A DNA stretch of 64,000 nt from Paractinoplanes toevensis. Its GTDB lineage: Bacteria; Actinomycetota; Actinomycetes; Mycobacteriales; Micromonosporaceae. The stretch's first letter is position 1. The number at the start of each line of letters is the position of its first letter. The position numbers and the translations under genes are program-made. Under the pieces are notes generated by a model. It saw only the letters and a list, made by a program, of their open reading frames with translations. It did no database searches and was not told the origin of the DNA. The stretch is from NCBI RefSeq assembly GCF_018332695.1, contig NZ_BOQN01000051.1, positions 98,459 through 162,458 of the forward strand, given 5' to 3'. This document shows positions 1-7,638 of this stretch, piece by piece.

Positions 1-1
1 G

Positions 2-577
2 TGCGCCGCGGACCTCGTGCTGCTCGCCGATCGGGACACGGTCGGCCCGGCCCGCATCGGCGCCGCCCATTCCTCGATGGATCGCACGAGACGGCTCTAC
101 GAGGTGTCCCCCGCCGGGCCGATGGACAGCTGCCCGGCCGTCGATCGCGCCCTCGACCTCGGTGCGCTGGTCTGCTCCGCGCAACTTCTCGGCGCCGGCC
201 GGGCCCTGCTGGAGGCCTCGGTGGAGCACGCGCGCACCCGGGTCCAGTTCGGCCGGCCGATCGGCAGCTTCCAGGCCGTCCAGCAGCGGCTGGCCGATGT
301 CGCGGTCGGGCTGGAGTTCGCCCGGCCACTGGTCCACGCGGCCGCCGTCACGCTGTCCACCCGGGACCTCTCGGCCGCGAAGGTCGCCTGCTCGGACGCC
401 GCCGGCCGGGCCGCGCGAGCGGCACTGCAGGTGCACGGCGCGATCGGCTACACGCAGGAGCACGGCCTCGGGCGCTGGCTGACGAAGGTGCGGGTGCTCA
501 GCCTCTCCTGGGGAACCCCGGCCGAGCACCGCGCCCGGGTGATGGCAGAGCTGACCAAGGAGGCCGGATGGAACTGA
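2..577 (+). CDS. acyl-CoA dehydrogenase, C-terminal part (cut by window edge)
   Basis: The reading frame is already open at the window edge, so the N-terminal half lies outside. The visible 191 residues are the C-terminal helical domain of an acyl-CoA dehydrogenase: the FAD-contacting stretch RTRVQFGRPIGSFQAVQ and the late QVHGAIGYTQEHGLGRWL region are both present. Members of this family oxidise acyl-CoA thioesters to enoyl-CoAs with FAD. The stop overlaps the start of the next dehydrogenase gene by 10 bp, which suggests a two-gene operon encoding a heteromeric (alpha2beta2) enzyme, as is usual for actinobacterial steroid side-chain dehydrogenases (ChsE/FadE type). The family is clear. The exact substrate is not; association with steroid catabolism is inferred from the neighbouring island. 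Confidence 0.85.
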   Translation, partial: CAADLVLLADRDTVGPARIGAAHSSMDRTRRLYEVSPAGPMDSCPAVDRALDLGALVCSAQLLGAGRALLEASVEHARTRVQFGRPIGSFQAVQQRLADVAVGLEFARPLVHAAAVTLSTRDLSAAKVACSDAAGRAARAALQVHGAIGYTQEHGLGRWLTKVRVLSLSWGTPAEHRARVMAELTKEAGWN

Positions 578-1599
578 CCGAGGAACACCGGGCACTGCGC
601 GACGCGGTCCGCGGCCTGCTGTCCGGCTACCCCACCCGAGCGGCCGTCGAGCAGCCGGCCGGCTACGACGCCGGCCTCTGGCAGCGGCTGTGCAAGGAGA
701 TCGGGGTAGCCGGGCTGGCCGTCCCCGAGGCCTTCGGTGGCGCCGGCGCCACCCTGCTCGAGCAGCACGTGGTGCTGACCGAGTGGGGCCGCTCCCTGAC
801 CCCCGGCCCGATGCTGGGCTGCGGCGTACTGGCCACCCAGGCCCTGCTGCGCACCGGCGACACGGAGGCCTGCGAGCGCCTGCTGCCCGGCATCTGCGCC
901 GGCGACCGGATAGCCACACTGGTCTGGTCCGGCGACCCGGTCGCCGATGGCAGCCTCGTCGGCGAAGCCCATCAGGTGCTCGACGCCGAGAGCGCCGAGA
1001 TCCTCCTGGTGCCGACGGACGCCGGCCTGTACGAGGTGGACGCGGCCGCACCCGGGGTGACCGTGCGACCCGCGGACGTCCTGGATACGACCCGGCGGCT
1101 CGCCACGGTGCGGCTGGACGGCGCACGCGCCACGAAGATCGGCGACGGCGACCTCCGGCCGTGGCTGGGCGATCTGGCCTATGTGGCGCTGAGTGCCGAA
1201 CAGGTCGGTGCGGCGGCCCACGCCTTCGCGGCCACCCACGAGTACGTGCAACAGCGAGTCCAGTTCGGCCGCCCGATCGGCTCCTTCCAGGTGCTGCAGC
1301 ACCGCCTGGCCGAGGCCTACCTACGCCTGGAGGCGGCGACCACGGCGTCCTGGACCGCGGCCGAGGCCCTGGTGGCCGGCTCCGAGGACGCCCCGACCCT
1401 GGCCGCGATGGCCAAGGTGTACTGCTCGGAGGCCCTGCAGGCGATAGCCGCGGAAATGGTCCAGATGCACGGCGGCCTGGCCATCACCTGGGAACACGAC
1501 GCCCACCTCTACCTGCGCCGGGCCTACGCCGACGCCCAACTCTTCGGTGCCCCCGCCGCCCATCTCGACCGGCTCGCGGCGACGCTGCTGCCCACCTGA
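568..1599 (+). CDS. acyl-CoA dehydrogenase subunit (steroid FadE/ChsE-like)
   Basis: This 343-residue protein has the three-part acyl-CoA dehydrogenase layout: an N-terminal helical domain from ELTEEHRALRDAV, a degenerate middle beta domain, and a C-terminal helical domain with VQQRVQFGRPIGSFQVLQ and QMHGGLAITWEHD. The middle domain is short, as in the paired subunits of alpha2beta2 steroid-CoA dehydrogenases where each partner supplies part of the active site. The start is fixed by a strong Shine-Dalgarno AAGGAGG at 557-563, five bases before the ATG, inside the end of the upstream dehydrogenase gene. It most likely forms a complex with that protein and oxidises a steroid or fatty acyl-CoA. 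I cannot say which side-chain length it acts on. Confidence 0.88.
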   Translation: MELTEEHRALRDAVRGLLSGYPTRAAVEQPAGYDAGLWQRLCKEIGVAGLAVPEAFGGAGATLLEQHVVLTEWGRSLTPGPMLGCGVLATQALLRTGDTEACERLLPGICAGDRIATLVWSGDPVADGSLVGEAHQVLDAESAEILLVPTDAGLYEVDAAAPGVTVRPADVLDTTRRLATVRLDGARATKIGDGDLRPWLGDLAYVALSAEQVGAAAHAFAATHEYVQQRVQFGRPIGSFQVLQHRLAEAYLRLEAATTASWTAAEALVAGSEDAPTLAAMAKVYCSEALQAIAAEMVQMHGGLAITWEHDAHLYLRRAYADAQLFGAPAAHLDRLAATLLPT

Positions 1600-1631
1600 G
1601 GCCGGCCGGCACCGCAGCGTCGGTTCGAGGA

Positions 1632-1660
1632 CTGACGTGCGGCCGCGAATGCGGTAGGAC
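1632..1660 (+). promoter_or_regulatory. candidate promoter for leaderless small membrane gene
   Basis: CTGACG (1632-1637) and TAGGAC (1655-1660) are separated by 17 bp. The -10-like element ends six bases before the ATG at 1667 and no Shine-Dalgarno is present, which would make the transcript leaderless. Seen by eye only. Confidence 0.35.
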
Positions 1661-1666
1661 TCGGTA

Positions 1667-1876
1667 ATGGGACGACGGCGGCGTGCACCAAGCGGACGCA
1701 CGGTGCTGCGATGGCTTGGTTACCTGTGCGTCATCGCGGCGCTCGTGGTGATCGCGGTGTTCGGCGCACGGCTCGTCCGGCACCATCCCTACCTCGCGTT
1801 CGTCGCCGGCGCCACGACGGCCGCGTTCGTCGCGCTGAGCCGGGCGACATCGCCCAGGGGGCGGCACGCGTGGTGA
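1667..1876 (+). CDS. small membrane protein, two predicted TM helices
   Basis: This 69-residue protein has a strongly basic start (MGRRRRAPSGR) and two hydrophobic segments, roughly residues 14-33 and 40-58, then a basic tail. I do not recognise a named family. There is no Shine-Dalgarno; a -10-like box sits at the spacing expected for leaderless initiation. Its stop overlaps GTGGTGA at the likely start of the downstream gene, so the two are probably translationally coupled. An alternative reading is that the two frames were once one protein, with a membrane anchor followed by a cytosolic domain, and are now separated by a frameshift or joined by programmed frameshifting. Confidence 0.55.
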   Translation: MGRRRRAPSGRTVLRWLGYLCVIAALVVIAVFGARLVRHHPYLAFVAGATTAAFVALSRATSPRGRHAW

Positions 1877-2733
1877 CCACCGACGACACCTGGCACGAGA
1901 CGGTGGAGCCGCTGATCGACGCCGCCTCCTTCATCGTCATCATCCCGCTCGCGTACGACGGAACGCTGTGGGAGATCGATCGGATCCGGCAAGGAGGCCA
2001 CCTGGGCAAGACCGTCTTCTTCATGCCGGAGCCGGCCCGCGAGCAACCGGACGGCGTCGTGGTGCCGGTGGAGGACGAGCCGTTCGGGCGCGCCGGTCTG
2101 CGATTTCAGCGGCCCCCACCGGTCCACCTGAACCTGGCTGTCGAGTGGGACCGGGCGCGGACCGTCCTCGCCGACCGGGGCATGCACCTTCCGGCCTACG
2201 CCGCGAGCGGGGCCTTCTTCACCATGACGGCGGCCGGGGAGCTGGACGAGGTACTACCGGCGCCACTCTCCGTTCTGATCCGCCGGGAGCGGTACGTGCG
2301 TGCCGCCCTGGTCCAGCTCGGTGTCGTCACCTGGACCCGGATCCGGCCGCGAGATCCGCTCGACCTGTTGCTGCGCTGTGCCGCGTCGGGCCGCAGAACG
2401 CAGGAGTACGTCCTGATGCTCGCCATCGTCCTGTTCGCCGCGGCGGGCGACCGACCGGCCCGGCAGGCCGCGACCGCCCGGATGGCGGAGCTGACCGCGG
2501 GTGACCCCGGACTGCTCAACGCCGAACTGGCCGCGCTGGCCCATCTGGAGGACGACCTGCGCCACTCCGGCCCGGAGTGGACCGACCGTTTCGTGCGGTC
2601 CGGTGCGCCGCGCACGCAGGTGCAGAGCCTGCTGGACCTGTTCGCCGCGGCGGAGCAGGTGCCGGGCGTCGACCGCACGCTGCTGGGCGCCGCCCGCAGC
2701 GCGCTGGACCGGGTGGTGGCCGAGCGCGGCTAG
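1870..2733 (+). CDS. hypothetical soluble protein with GTLWEI motif
   Basis: This protein of about 287 residues begins at GTG 1870 (or GTG 1873), overlapping the stop of the upstream membrane gene. Near the N-terminus the pattern FIVIIPLAYDGTLWEIDRI followed by GKTVFFMP looks like a Rossmann-type nucleotide-binding fold, where a strand, a small loop and an E of WE recur in SLOG/TIR-like and deoxyribosyltransferase-like domains; that comparison is tentative. The C-terminal half is helical. No signal peptide or TM segment is seen within this frame. It is convergent with hsaB, and the two genes share the tetranucleotide CTAG, which carries both stop codons. Function unknown. Confidence 0.65.
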   Translation: MVTTDDTWHETVEPLIDAASFIVIIPLAYDGTLWEIDRIRQGGHLGKTVFFMPEPAREQPDGVVVPVEDEPFGRAGLRFQRPPPVHLNLAVEWDRARTVLADRGMHLPAYAASGAFFTMTAAGELDEVLPAPLSVLIRRERYVRAALVQLGVVTWTRIRPRDPLDLLLRCAASGRRTQEYVLMLAIVLFAAAGDRPARQAATARMAELTAGDPGLLNAELAALAHLEDDLRHSGPEWTDRFVRSGAPRTQVQSLLDLFAAAEQVPGVDRTLLGAARSALDRVVAERG

Positions 2734-3293
2734 ATCCAGTCGGTGTGCCGGGGCCAGGCCAGCAGGGTGTCGACCACCTCGGGCGTCGCGCCCGGCGGCG
2801 CCGGGGCCGCGGCGCGATAACGGCCCCGGAAGAACAACAGCGGCCCGTCGGTTCCGCACTCGCCGAGGGTGAGCACCCGACCCACCACGATCTCGTGGTC
2901 GCCGCCCGGATGCACCGCCTCGAGCCGGCACTCCGCCCAGGTCAACACCCCGGTCAGGATCGGGATGCCGGCCGGGGACGGGGTCCAGGGCACGCCGGCG
3001 AACCTGTCATCCCCGCGGGCCCCGAACGCCCGGGAGATCTCGCCGTGGCCCTCGGCCAGGACGTTGACGCAGAACAGGCCGGTGTGCCGGATGCGCCGCC
3101 AGGTCTCCGAGCGGGCCTGTGGGCAGAACAGCACCAGCGGCGGGTTCAGGGACAGCGGGGCGAAGGCCTGGCAGGCGAAACCGGCCGGGCCGTCCTCGTC
3201 GGTCGTGGTGACGATGGTGACGCCGGTGCAGAAGTGGCCGAACACGCGGCGGAACTCCGCCGGGTCGACGGCCACCGGGGCCTCAGTGTCCAC
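2730..3293 (-). CDS. hsaB: HsaB, flavin reductase of the 3-HSA hydroxylase
   Basis: This 187-residue protein is the flavin reductase component that supplies reduced flavin to HsaA for hydroxylation of 3-hydroxy-9,10-seconandrost-1,3,5(10)-triene-9,17-dione (3-HSA) to the catechol 3,4-DHSA. The flavin-reductase domain spans almost the whole protein: FRRVFGHFCTGVTIVTT at the start, the FMN-binding GFACQAFAPLSLNPPLVLFC region, and FCVNVLAEGH. Length equals the mycobacterial HsaB. It is the last gene of hsaA-hsaD-hsaC-hsaB, the same order as in Mycobacterium and Rhodococcus. Its ATG start overlaps the end of hsaC by 11 bp. Confidence 0.93.
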   Translation of the reverse strand: MDTEAPVAVDPAEFRRVFGHFCTGVTIVTTTDEDGPAGFACQAFAPLSLNPPLVLFCPQARSETWRRIRHTGLFCVNVLAEGHGEISRAFGARGDDRFAGVPWTPSPAGIPILTGVLTWAECRLEAVHPGGDHEIVVGRVLTLGECGTDGPLLFFRGRYRAAAPAPPGATPEVVDTLLAWPRHTDWI

Positions 3294-4185
3294 CGTGGGC
3301 GAACCGGTGGCCCCACACGCTGTGTGCGGTGGTCTGGCGGGCCACCCAGGTGTGGTCGTCCACGGTCCGGCCGCCGAAACCGTATTCGATGTCGAAGCCG
3401 CTCGGGGTGCGCACGTAGAACGAGATCATGTCGTCGTTGGCGTGCCGGCCGAGGGTGGAGATCAGTGGGGCCTTGTTCTTGGCGCAGCGGTCGATGGCCA
3501 GGCCCACGTCGTCGATCGTTGCGGTCTCGGTCATCAGGTGGATGAGGCCGCTGGGGGCGGGGATGGGGGCCAGGGCGACGCTGTGGTGCCGGGGATTGCA
3601 ACCGAGGAAGCGCATCCACAGTGGCTCGTCGGTGTGCGGCAGGCCGATGTGCTCGGGGACCAGCCGCATCGTGTCGCGCAGCCGGAAGCCGAGGATCTCG
3701 GTCCAGAACCGCAGCGAGGCCTCGTCGTCGAAGGCCGGCAACACGATGTGGCCCATGCCCTGCGAACCGGTGACGAACCTGGTCCCGTACGCGCTGAGCG
3801 CCGGCCGGGTGTCGAGCGCCGCGCCGCAGAAGAACTCGAGCCGGTTGCCGGCCGGATCGTCGACAGCGACCAGCTGCGCCACCCGGCGGTCGGCGAGTTC
3901 GTCGGCACCCGCCGGTTTGACCGCGACGCCGGCCTCCTCGAAAACAGTGACCAGCTGCGCGAACGACAACGGTGAGGCAAGCTCCCAGCCGCTGGCGGCC
4001 AGCCGGTCGCGGTCGCCGGGCACCACCACGATGCGCGCGGGCAGGTCGTCCATGCGCAGGTAGACGGCGGTCGGGTCGGGGCCGCGGCCCTCGACCATGC
4101 CGAGCACCTTGACGCCGAACTCCCGCCAGGCGGGCACGTCGGTGGCCTCGACGCGCAGGTAGCCGAGGGATCGGATGAGGCTCAC
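3283..4185 (-). CDS. hsaC: HsaC, extradiol 3,4-DHSA dioxygenase
   Basis: This is the iron-dependent meta-cleavage dioxygenase that opens the A-ring catechol 3,4-DHSA to 4,9-DSHA. The start GTG at 4185 gives 300 residues, the usual HsaC length, and begins MSLIRSLGYLRVEATD, which aligns with known HsaC starts; it overlaps the hsaD stop as GTGA. Two vicinal-oxygen-chelate modules are present. The iron ligands are visible as H146 (GMGHIVL), H216 (LIHLM) and E267 (FDIEYG), and the second-sphere H201 (NPRHHS), H249 (LGRHAND) and Y257 (ISFY) are also kept. All catalytic residues are intact, so it should be active. Confidence 0.96.
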   Translation of the reverse strand: MSLIRSLGYLRVEATDVPAWREFGVKVLGMVEGRGPDPTAVYLRMDDLPARIVVVPGDRDRLAASGWELASPLSFAQLVTVFEEAGVAVKPAGADELADRRVAQLVAVDDPAGNRLEFFCGAALDTRPALSAYGTRFVTGSQGMGHIVLPAFDDEASLRFWTEILGFRLRDTMRLVPEHIGLPHTDEPLWMRFLGCNPRHHSVALAPIPAPSGLIHLMTETATIDDVGLAIDRCAKNKAPLISTLGRHANDDMISFYVRTPSGFDIEYGFGGRTVDDHTWVARQTTAHSVWGHRFAHGGH

Positions 4186-4994
4186 GGCCTGTCCCCTTCC
4201 AGGAAGTCGAATGCGAGGCGGTTGAACTCGTCGAACTTCTCCAGGTGCGCCCAGTGGCCGCAGCCGCCGAAGACGTGCAGCCGGCAGCGGCGGATCAGCT
4301 TGAGCGCGACCAGCGCGCCGTCGAGCGGGTTGACCCGGTCTTCGCGGCCCCACACCAGCAGCACCTCGTTGCGCAGCCGGTGGGCGTCCCGCCAGAGCAG
4401 GCCGTCGGAGAACCGCGCGGGATCGGTGAACGAGGCGCCCATCTCGCGCAGGGCGCGAAGGGCGCCCGGGGTGGTGGCGGCGGCCAGACGTTCATCGATC
4501 AGCTCGTCGGTGATCAGGGAGGGATCGAAGACGAGGGTACGGAGGAACGCCGCCAGCCGTTCCCGGGTGGGACCGGCCCCGAACGCGCCGAGCCGCTTGA
4601 CGCCCTCGGTGGGGTCGGCGGCGAACACGTTGAGGCTGAGGCCGCCCGGTCCCATCAGCAGCAGCCGACCGGCCCGCGACGGGTGCCGGAGCGCGAACCG
4701 GACCGCGGTCCCGCCGCCGAGCGAGTTGCCGACCAGGTCGACCCGCTCCAGGCCCAATTCGTCGAGCAGCGCGGCGAGGGCGTCGGCCGAGTGCGTGAAG
4801 TACTGCGTTGTCAGCTGCCCGAGTTCGGAGCCGCCGTAACCGGGTTGGTCGACGGCGAGCGTGTCGAAGCGTTTGGCGAAGGCGGGGATCGTACGCCCGA
4901 AGTTGCTCTGGGCCGAAGCCCCCGGCCCGCCGCCGTGCAGGAGGACCACGGGGTTGGCGCCGGCCGGGCCGGCGCGATGGAAGTGGAGTGTCAT
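4182..4994 (-). CDS. hsaD: HsaD, C-C bond meta-cleavage product hydrolase
   Basis: This 270-residue alpha/beta hydrolase hydrolyses 4,9-DSHA to 9,17-dioxo-1,2,3,4,10,19-hexanorandrostan-5-oic acid and 2-hydroxyhexa-2,4-dienoate. The oxyanion segment LLHGGGPGASA (about residues 18-28), the nucleophile S91 in GNSLGGG, D219 in GREDRVNP and H247 in GCGHW make a complete catalytic set. The product dienoate is the substrate of hsaE in the same window. The N-terminus is about 20 residues shorter than the mycobacterial enzyme, but no better upstream start preserves the gene spacing: hsaA ends 8 bp upstream of the ATG. Confidence 0.95.
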   Translation of the reverse strand: MTLHFHRAGPAGANPVVLLHGGGPGASAQSNFGRTIPAFAKRFDTLAVDQPGYGGSELGQLTTQYFTHSADALAALLDELGLERVDLVGNSLGGGTAVRFALRHPSRAGRLLLMGPGGLSLNVFAADPTEGVKRLGAFGAGPTRERLAAFLRTLVFDPSLITDELIDERLAAATTPGALRALREMGASFTDPARFSDGLLWRDAHRLRNEVLLVWGREDRVNPLDGALVALKLIRRCRLHVFGGCGHWAHLEKFDEFNRLAFDFLEGDRP

Positions 4995-5002
4995 CGACGG
5001 CC

Positions 5003-6178
5003 TCAGATCATCGCGTCGGCGACGGACAGGCCGAACTCGCCGCGCCCGTACATGGACAGGGCCCGTTCGGGGTCGTTGATGGCGTGCACCCGGCCGGCGT
5101 GCGCGTCGCGCCAGAAGCGCTGGATCGGGTGGCTCGTGTAGATCGCCCGGCCGCCGGAGTTCTCGAAGAGCCGGTCGACCGCCTGGATCGCCAGTTCGGT
5201 GCCGTGCACCTGGTCGCGACGCACCCGCAGGCGCAGCCGCATGGGCAGTTTCTCGCCCGCGGTGACCAGCGCCATCAGCTCGGTCATGTTCGCGGTCAGG
5301 GCGAGCCAGGCGGCGTCCACGTCGGCCGCGGCCCGGGCGACCCGCACCTGCGAGTAGGGGTCCTCGGCGGCGCGCACCCCGGCGTACGCGGCGCGGACCC
5401 GCTCCCGCATGTAGGTGACGTGCGCGTCGTACGCCCCGGTGGCCATGCCGATGATCGGCGTGGTGATCGTGTACGGGAAGATCGAGCCGTACGGAATCCG
5501 GTAGAGCGGCGCCTGGTTGAGTTCCTGGCCGGGGCCGAAGCAGCGGGCGGTGTCGCCGAAGCTGAGTGAACGGTAGGCCGGGACGAACGCGCCGGGCACC
5601 ACGATGTCGTTGCTGCCGGTGCCGCGCAGCCCGATGGTGTGCCAGACGTCCTCGATGGTGTAGTCGGCCGCGGGCACCAGAAACGTACGGAAGTCGGCCG
5701 GCGTGCCGTCCTCGCCGGGCGGGACGATGCCGCCGAGCAGCACCCAGCTCGCGTGGTCGCTGCCGGAGGAGAAACTCCAGCGCCCGCTCACCCGGTAGCC
5801 GCCGTCGACCGCCTGGATCTTGCCGGTGGGCGCGTAGGACGAGGACATCAGCGTGCCCGGGTCGTCGCCCCAGACGTCCTGCTGGGCCTGGTCGGGGAAG
5901 AGCGCGAGCTGCCAGTTGTGCACGCCGATCACCGAGGCGATCCAGCCGGTCGAGCCGCACGCCGCGGCGATGTCGCGCACGCAGCCGAAGAACGTGGTGG
6001 GGTCGGCCTCGAAGCCACCGAACCGGGCCGGCTGCAGCAGCCGGAAGAAACCGGTCGCGGCGAGGGACTTGACCGTCTCGGCGGACACCTGCCGGCGATC
6101 CTCCGCCTCCTGCGCCCGATCTCGTAGAACCGGTAACAACTCCCGCACGCCCGACACGACCGCTTCGGTGCCCTCCAT
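5003..6178 (-). CDS. hsaA: HsaA, flavin-dependent 3-HSA monooxygenase (oxygenase)
   Basis: The 391-residue oxygenase subunit has the acyl-CoA-dehydrogenase fold of the two-component flavin monooxygenases. It uses FMNH2 or FADH2 from HsaB and oxygen to hydroxylate 3-HSA. The length is close to known HsaA (about 394). Diagnostic stretches include GFFRLLQPARFGGFEADP, ACGSTGWIASVIGVHNW and the C-terminal IYTSHPIQRFWRDAHAGRVHA. A good Shine-Dalgarno (GGAGGGA) precedes the ATG. It heads the leftward hsaADCB operon, and a KstR operator (6225-6238) lies about 47 bp upstream, shared with kshA. Confidence 0.95.
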   Translation of the reverse strand: MEGTEAVVSGVRELLPVLRDRAQEAEDRRQVSAETVKSLAATGFFRLLQPARFGGFEADPTTFFGCVRDIAAACGSTGWIASVIGVHNWQLALFPDQAQQDVWGDDPGTLMSSSYAPTGKIQAVDGGYRVSGRWSFSSGSDHASWVLLGGIVPPGEDGTPADFRTFLVPAADYTIEDVWHTIGLRGTGSNDIVVPGAFVPAYRSLSFGDTARCFGPGQELNQAPLYRIPYGSIFPYTITTPIIGMATGAYDAHVTYMRERVRAAYAGVRAAEDPYSQVRVARAAADVDAAWLALTANMTELMALVTAGEKLPMRLRLRVRRDQVHGTELAIQAVDRLFENSGGRAIYTSHPIQRFWRDAHAGRVHAINDPERALSMYGRGEFGLSVADAMI

Positions 6179-6196
6179 GAGATCCCTCCGCTGGCT

Positions 6197-6225
6197 TGGC
6201 TGGCGAACTGGACGGTCCCTATACT
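6197..6225 (+). promoter_or_regulatory. sigma70-like promoter of kshA
   Basis: TTGGCT (6197-6202), a 17-bp spacer and TATACT (6220-6225) form the best housekeeping-type promoter in the island. The start point would be near 6232, inside the KstR operator, so repressor binding would block it directly. For the leftward hsaA promoter the complementary strand offers TAGTAT at 6226-6221 as a -10. Confidence 0.6.
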
Positions 6226-6238
6226 AGAACACGTTCTA
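6225..6238. promoter_or_regulatory. KstR operator between hsaA and kshA
   Basis: TAGAACACGTTCTA is an essentially perfect 14-bp dyad and matches the known KstR consensus TnnAACnnGTTnnA at every fixed position. It lies in the divergent hsaA/kshA promoter region, overlapping the kshA -10 box and start point. KstR releases this site when it binds 3-oxo-cholestenoyl-CoA-type ligands in mycobacteria. Confidence 0.9.
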
Positions 6239-6271
6239 CCTAACGGGCTACGCCCAAGCGGGAGGCGACAG

Positions 6272-7405
6272 ATGAGCGACGGCGCAGCAGCACGCAGGAT
6301 CGACAGCGGGGTCCTGCCGGCCAGGTTCGCCCGCGGCTGGCACTGCCTGGGCCTGGCCGACTCCTTCCGGGACGGCAAGCCGCACGCCGTCGAGGCGTTC
6401 GGCACCAAACTCGTGGTCTTCGCCGACTCGGCCGGCACGCTGCACGTGCTCGACGGCTACTGCCGGCACATGGGCGGGGACCTGACGATGGGCACGATCA
6501 AGGGCGACGAGGTGGCCTGCCCGTTCCACGACTGGCGCTGGCGGGGCGACGGCCGCTGCGCCTCGGTGCCGTACGCGCATCGGGTGCCGATGCGCGCCCG
6601 CACCCGGTCCTGGCACGCCCAGGAGCAGAACCGGCAACTGTTCGTCTGGCACGACCCGCAGGGCGCCCCACCCCCGCCGGACGTCGTGATCCCGCGGATC
6701 GAGGGCGCCTTCTCCGACGAGTGGAGCACCTGGACCTGGGACTCGATCCGGATCGAGGGCGCCAACTGCCGCGAGGTGATCGACAACGTCGTCGACATGG
6801 CGCACTTCTTCTACATCCACTTCGCCTTCCCGACGTTCTTCAAGAACGTCCTCGAAGGCCAGGTGGCGGCGCAGTTCCTGCAGACCCGGCCGCGGCCGGA
6901 CGTGCCGATCACCGCGAAGCAGTCGGGCGACACGACGTTGCGCTCGGAGGCGGCCTACTACGGCCCCTCCTACATGATCGATTACCTGTTCAACAACTAT
7001 CACGGGTTCGAGATCGAGTCCGTGCTGATCAACTGCCACTACCCGGTCACGCCCAACTCGTTCGTGCTGCAGTGGGGCGTCATCGTCAAGCGATTGCCCG
7101 GCCTGACCAGCGAGCAGGCGGCCAAGGCGGCGGCGAAGTTCGCCAAGAGCATCGGGATCGGCTTCGAGCAGGACGTGGAGATCTGGAAGAACAAGAGCCG
7201 GATCGACAACCCGCTGCTGTGCGCCGAGGACGGCCCGGTCTACCAGCTGCGCCGGTGGTACGAACAGTTCTATGTGGACGTCGAGGACGTCACCGACGAC
7301 ATGGTGGCCCGCTACGAGTTCGAGGTCGACACCACCCGGGCCGTCGAGACCTGGACGGCCGAGGTGGAGGAGAACCTGGCACGTCAGGCGGGACCGGCGG
7401 CATGA
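6272..7405 (+). CDS. kshA: KshA, 3-ketosteroid 9-alpha-hydroxylase oxygenase
   Basis: This is the Rieske oxygenase component of 3-ketosteroid 9-alpha-hydroxylase; hydroxylation at C9, together with KstD action, breaks the B ring to form the 9,10-seco product. It has 377 residues. The Rieske [2Fe-2S] motif is C64-x-H66 with C83-x2-H86, and the mononuclear iron site is visible as N172, D175, H178 and H183 in DNVVDMAHFFYIHF. A Shine-Dalgarno GGGAGG (6260-6265) precedes the ATG. It is the first gene of kshA-small gene-kshB; the next gene starts within its stop codon (ATGA). Confidence 0.96.
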   Translation: MSDGAAARRIDSGVLPARFARGWHCLGLADSFRDGKPHAVEAFGTKLVVFADSAGTLHVLDGYCRHMGGDLTMGTIKGDEVACPFHDWRWRGDGRCASVPYAHRVPMRARTRSWHAQEQNRQLFVWHDPQGAPPPPDVVIPRIEGAFSDEWSTWTWDSIRIEGANCREVIDNVVDMAHFFYIHFAFPTFFKNVLEGQVAAQFLQTRPRPDVPITAKQSGDTTLRSEAAYYGPSYMIDYLFNNYHGFEIESVLINCHYPVTPNSFVLQWGVIVKRLPGLTSEQAAKAAAKFAKSIGIGFEQDVEIWKNKSRIDNPLLCAEDGPVYQLRRWYEQFYVDVEDVTDDMVARYEFEVDTTRAVETWTAEVEENLARQAGPAA

Positions 7406-7638
7406 CCCTGACGGAACGGCAGGAATACCTGGAGGGCGGGTTCGCCGAACTGTCCTGCGCGCGTTGCCGCGCCCTGGTCCGGGTGCGGAAGTCGAGCCCG
7501 CAGCAGACCAGCGTGCAGTGGACGACTCAGGCCGAAAAAGAGTGCGCGAACCCGCTGAGCGCTCTGGTGCCCACCTGCCTCGATCTGCGCGCCAGCATCG
7601 ACGACGCGGTGCGCGCGGGCCGGCTGGGGGTGACCTGA
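7402..7638 (+). CDS. small Cys-containing protein between kshA and kshB
   Basis: A 78-residue protein is encoded between the oxygenase and reductase genes of the 9-alpha-hydroxylase, overlapping kshA by ATGA and kshB by TGATG, so all three genes are tightly coupled. It has four cysteines: a close pair in SCARC near residues 18-21, and C47 and C58 later. It also has a QQTSVQW stretch and a soluble, charged composition. No known family is recognised with certainty. The arrangement suggests a role with the Ksh system, for example iron-sulfur or zinc binding, electron transfer or assembly, but that is inference from position alone. Confidence 0.75.
   Translation: MTLTERQEYLEGGFAELSCARCRALVRVRKSSPQQTSVQWTTQAEKECANPLSALVPTCLDLRASIDDAVRAGRLGVT

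Noticed and set aside
4995..5960. N-terminal extension of hsaD running through hsaA
   Set aside because: The extension is a shadow of hsaA. The ATG at 4994 gives a normal alpha/beta hydrolase with hsaADCB spacing.
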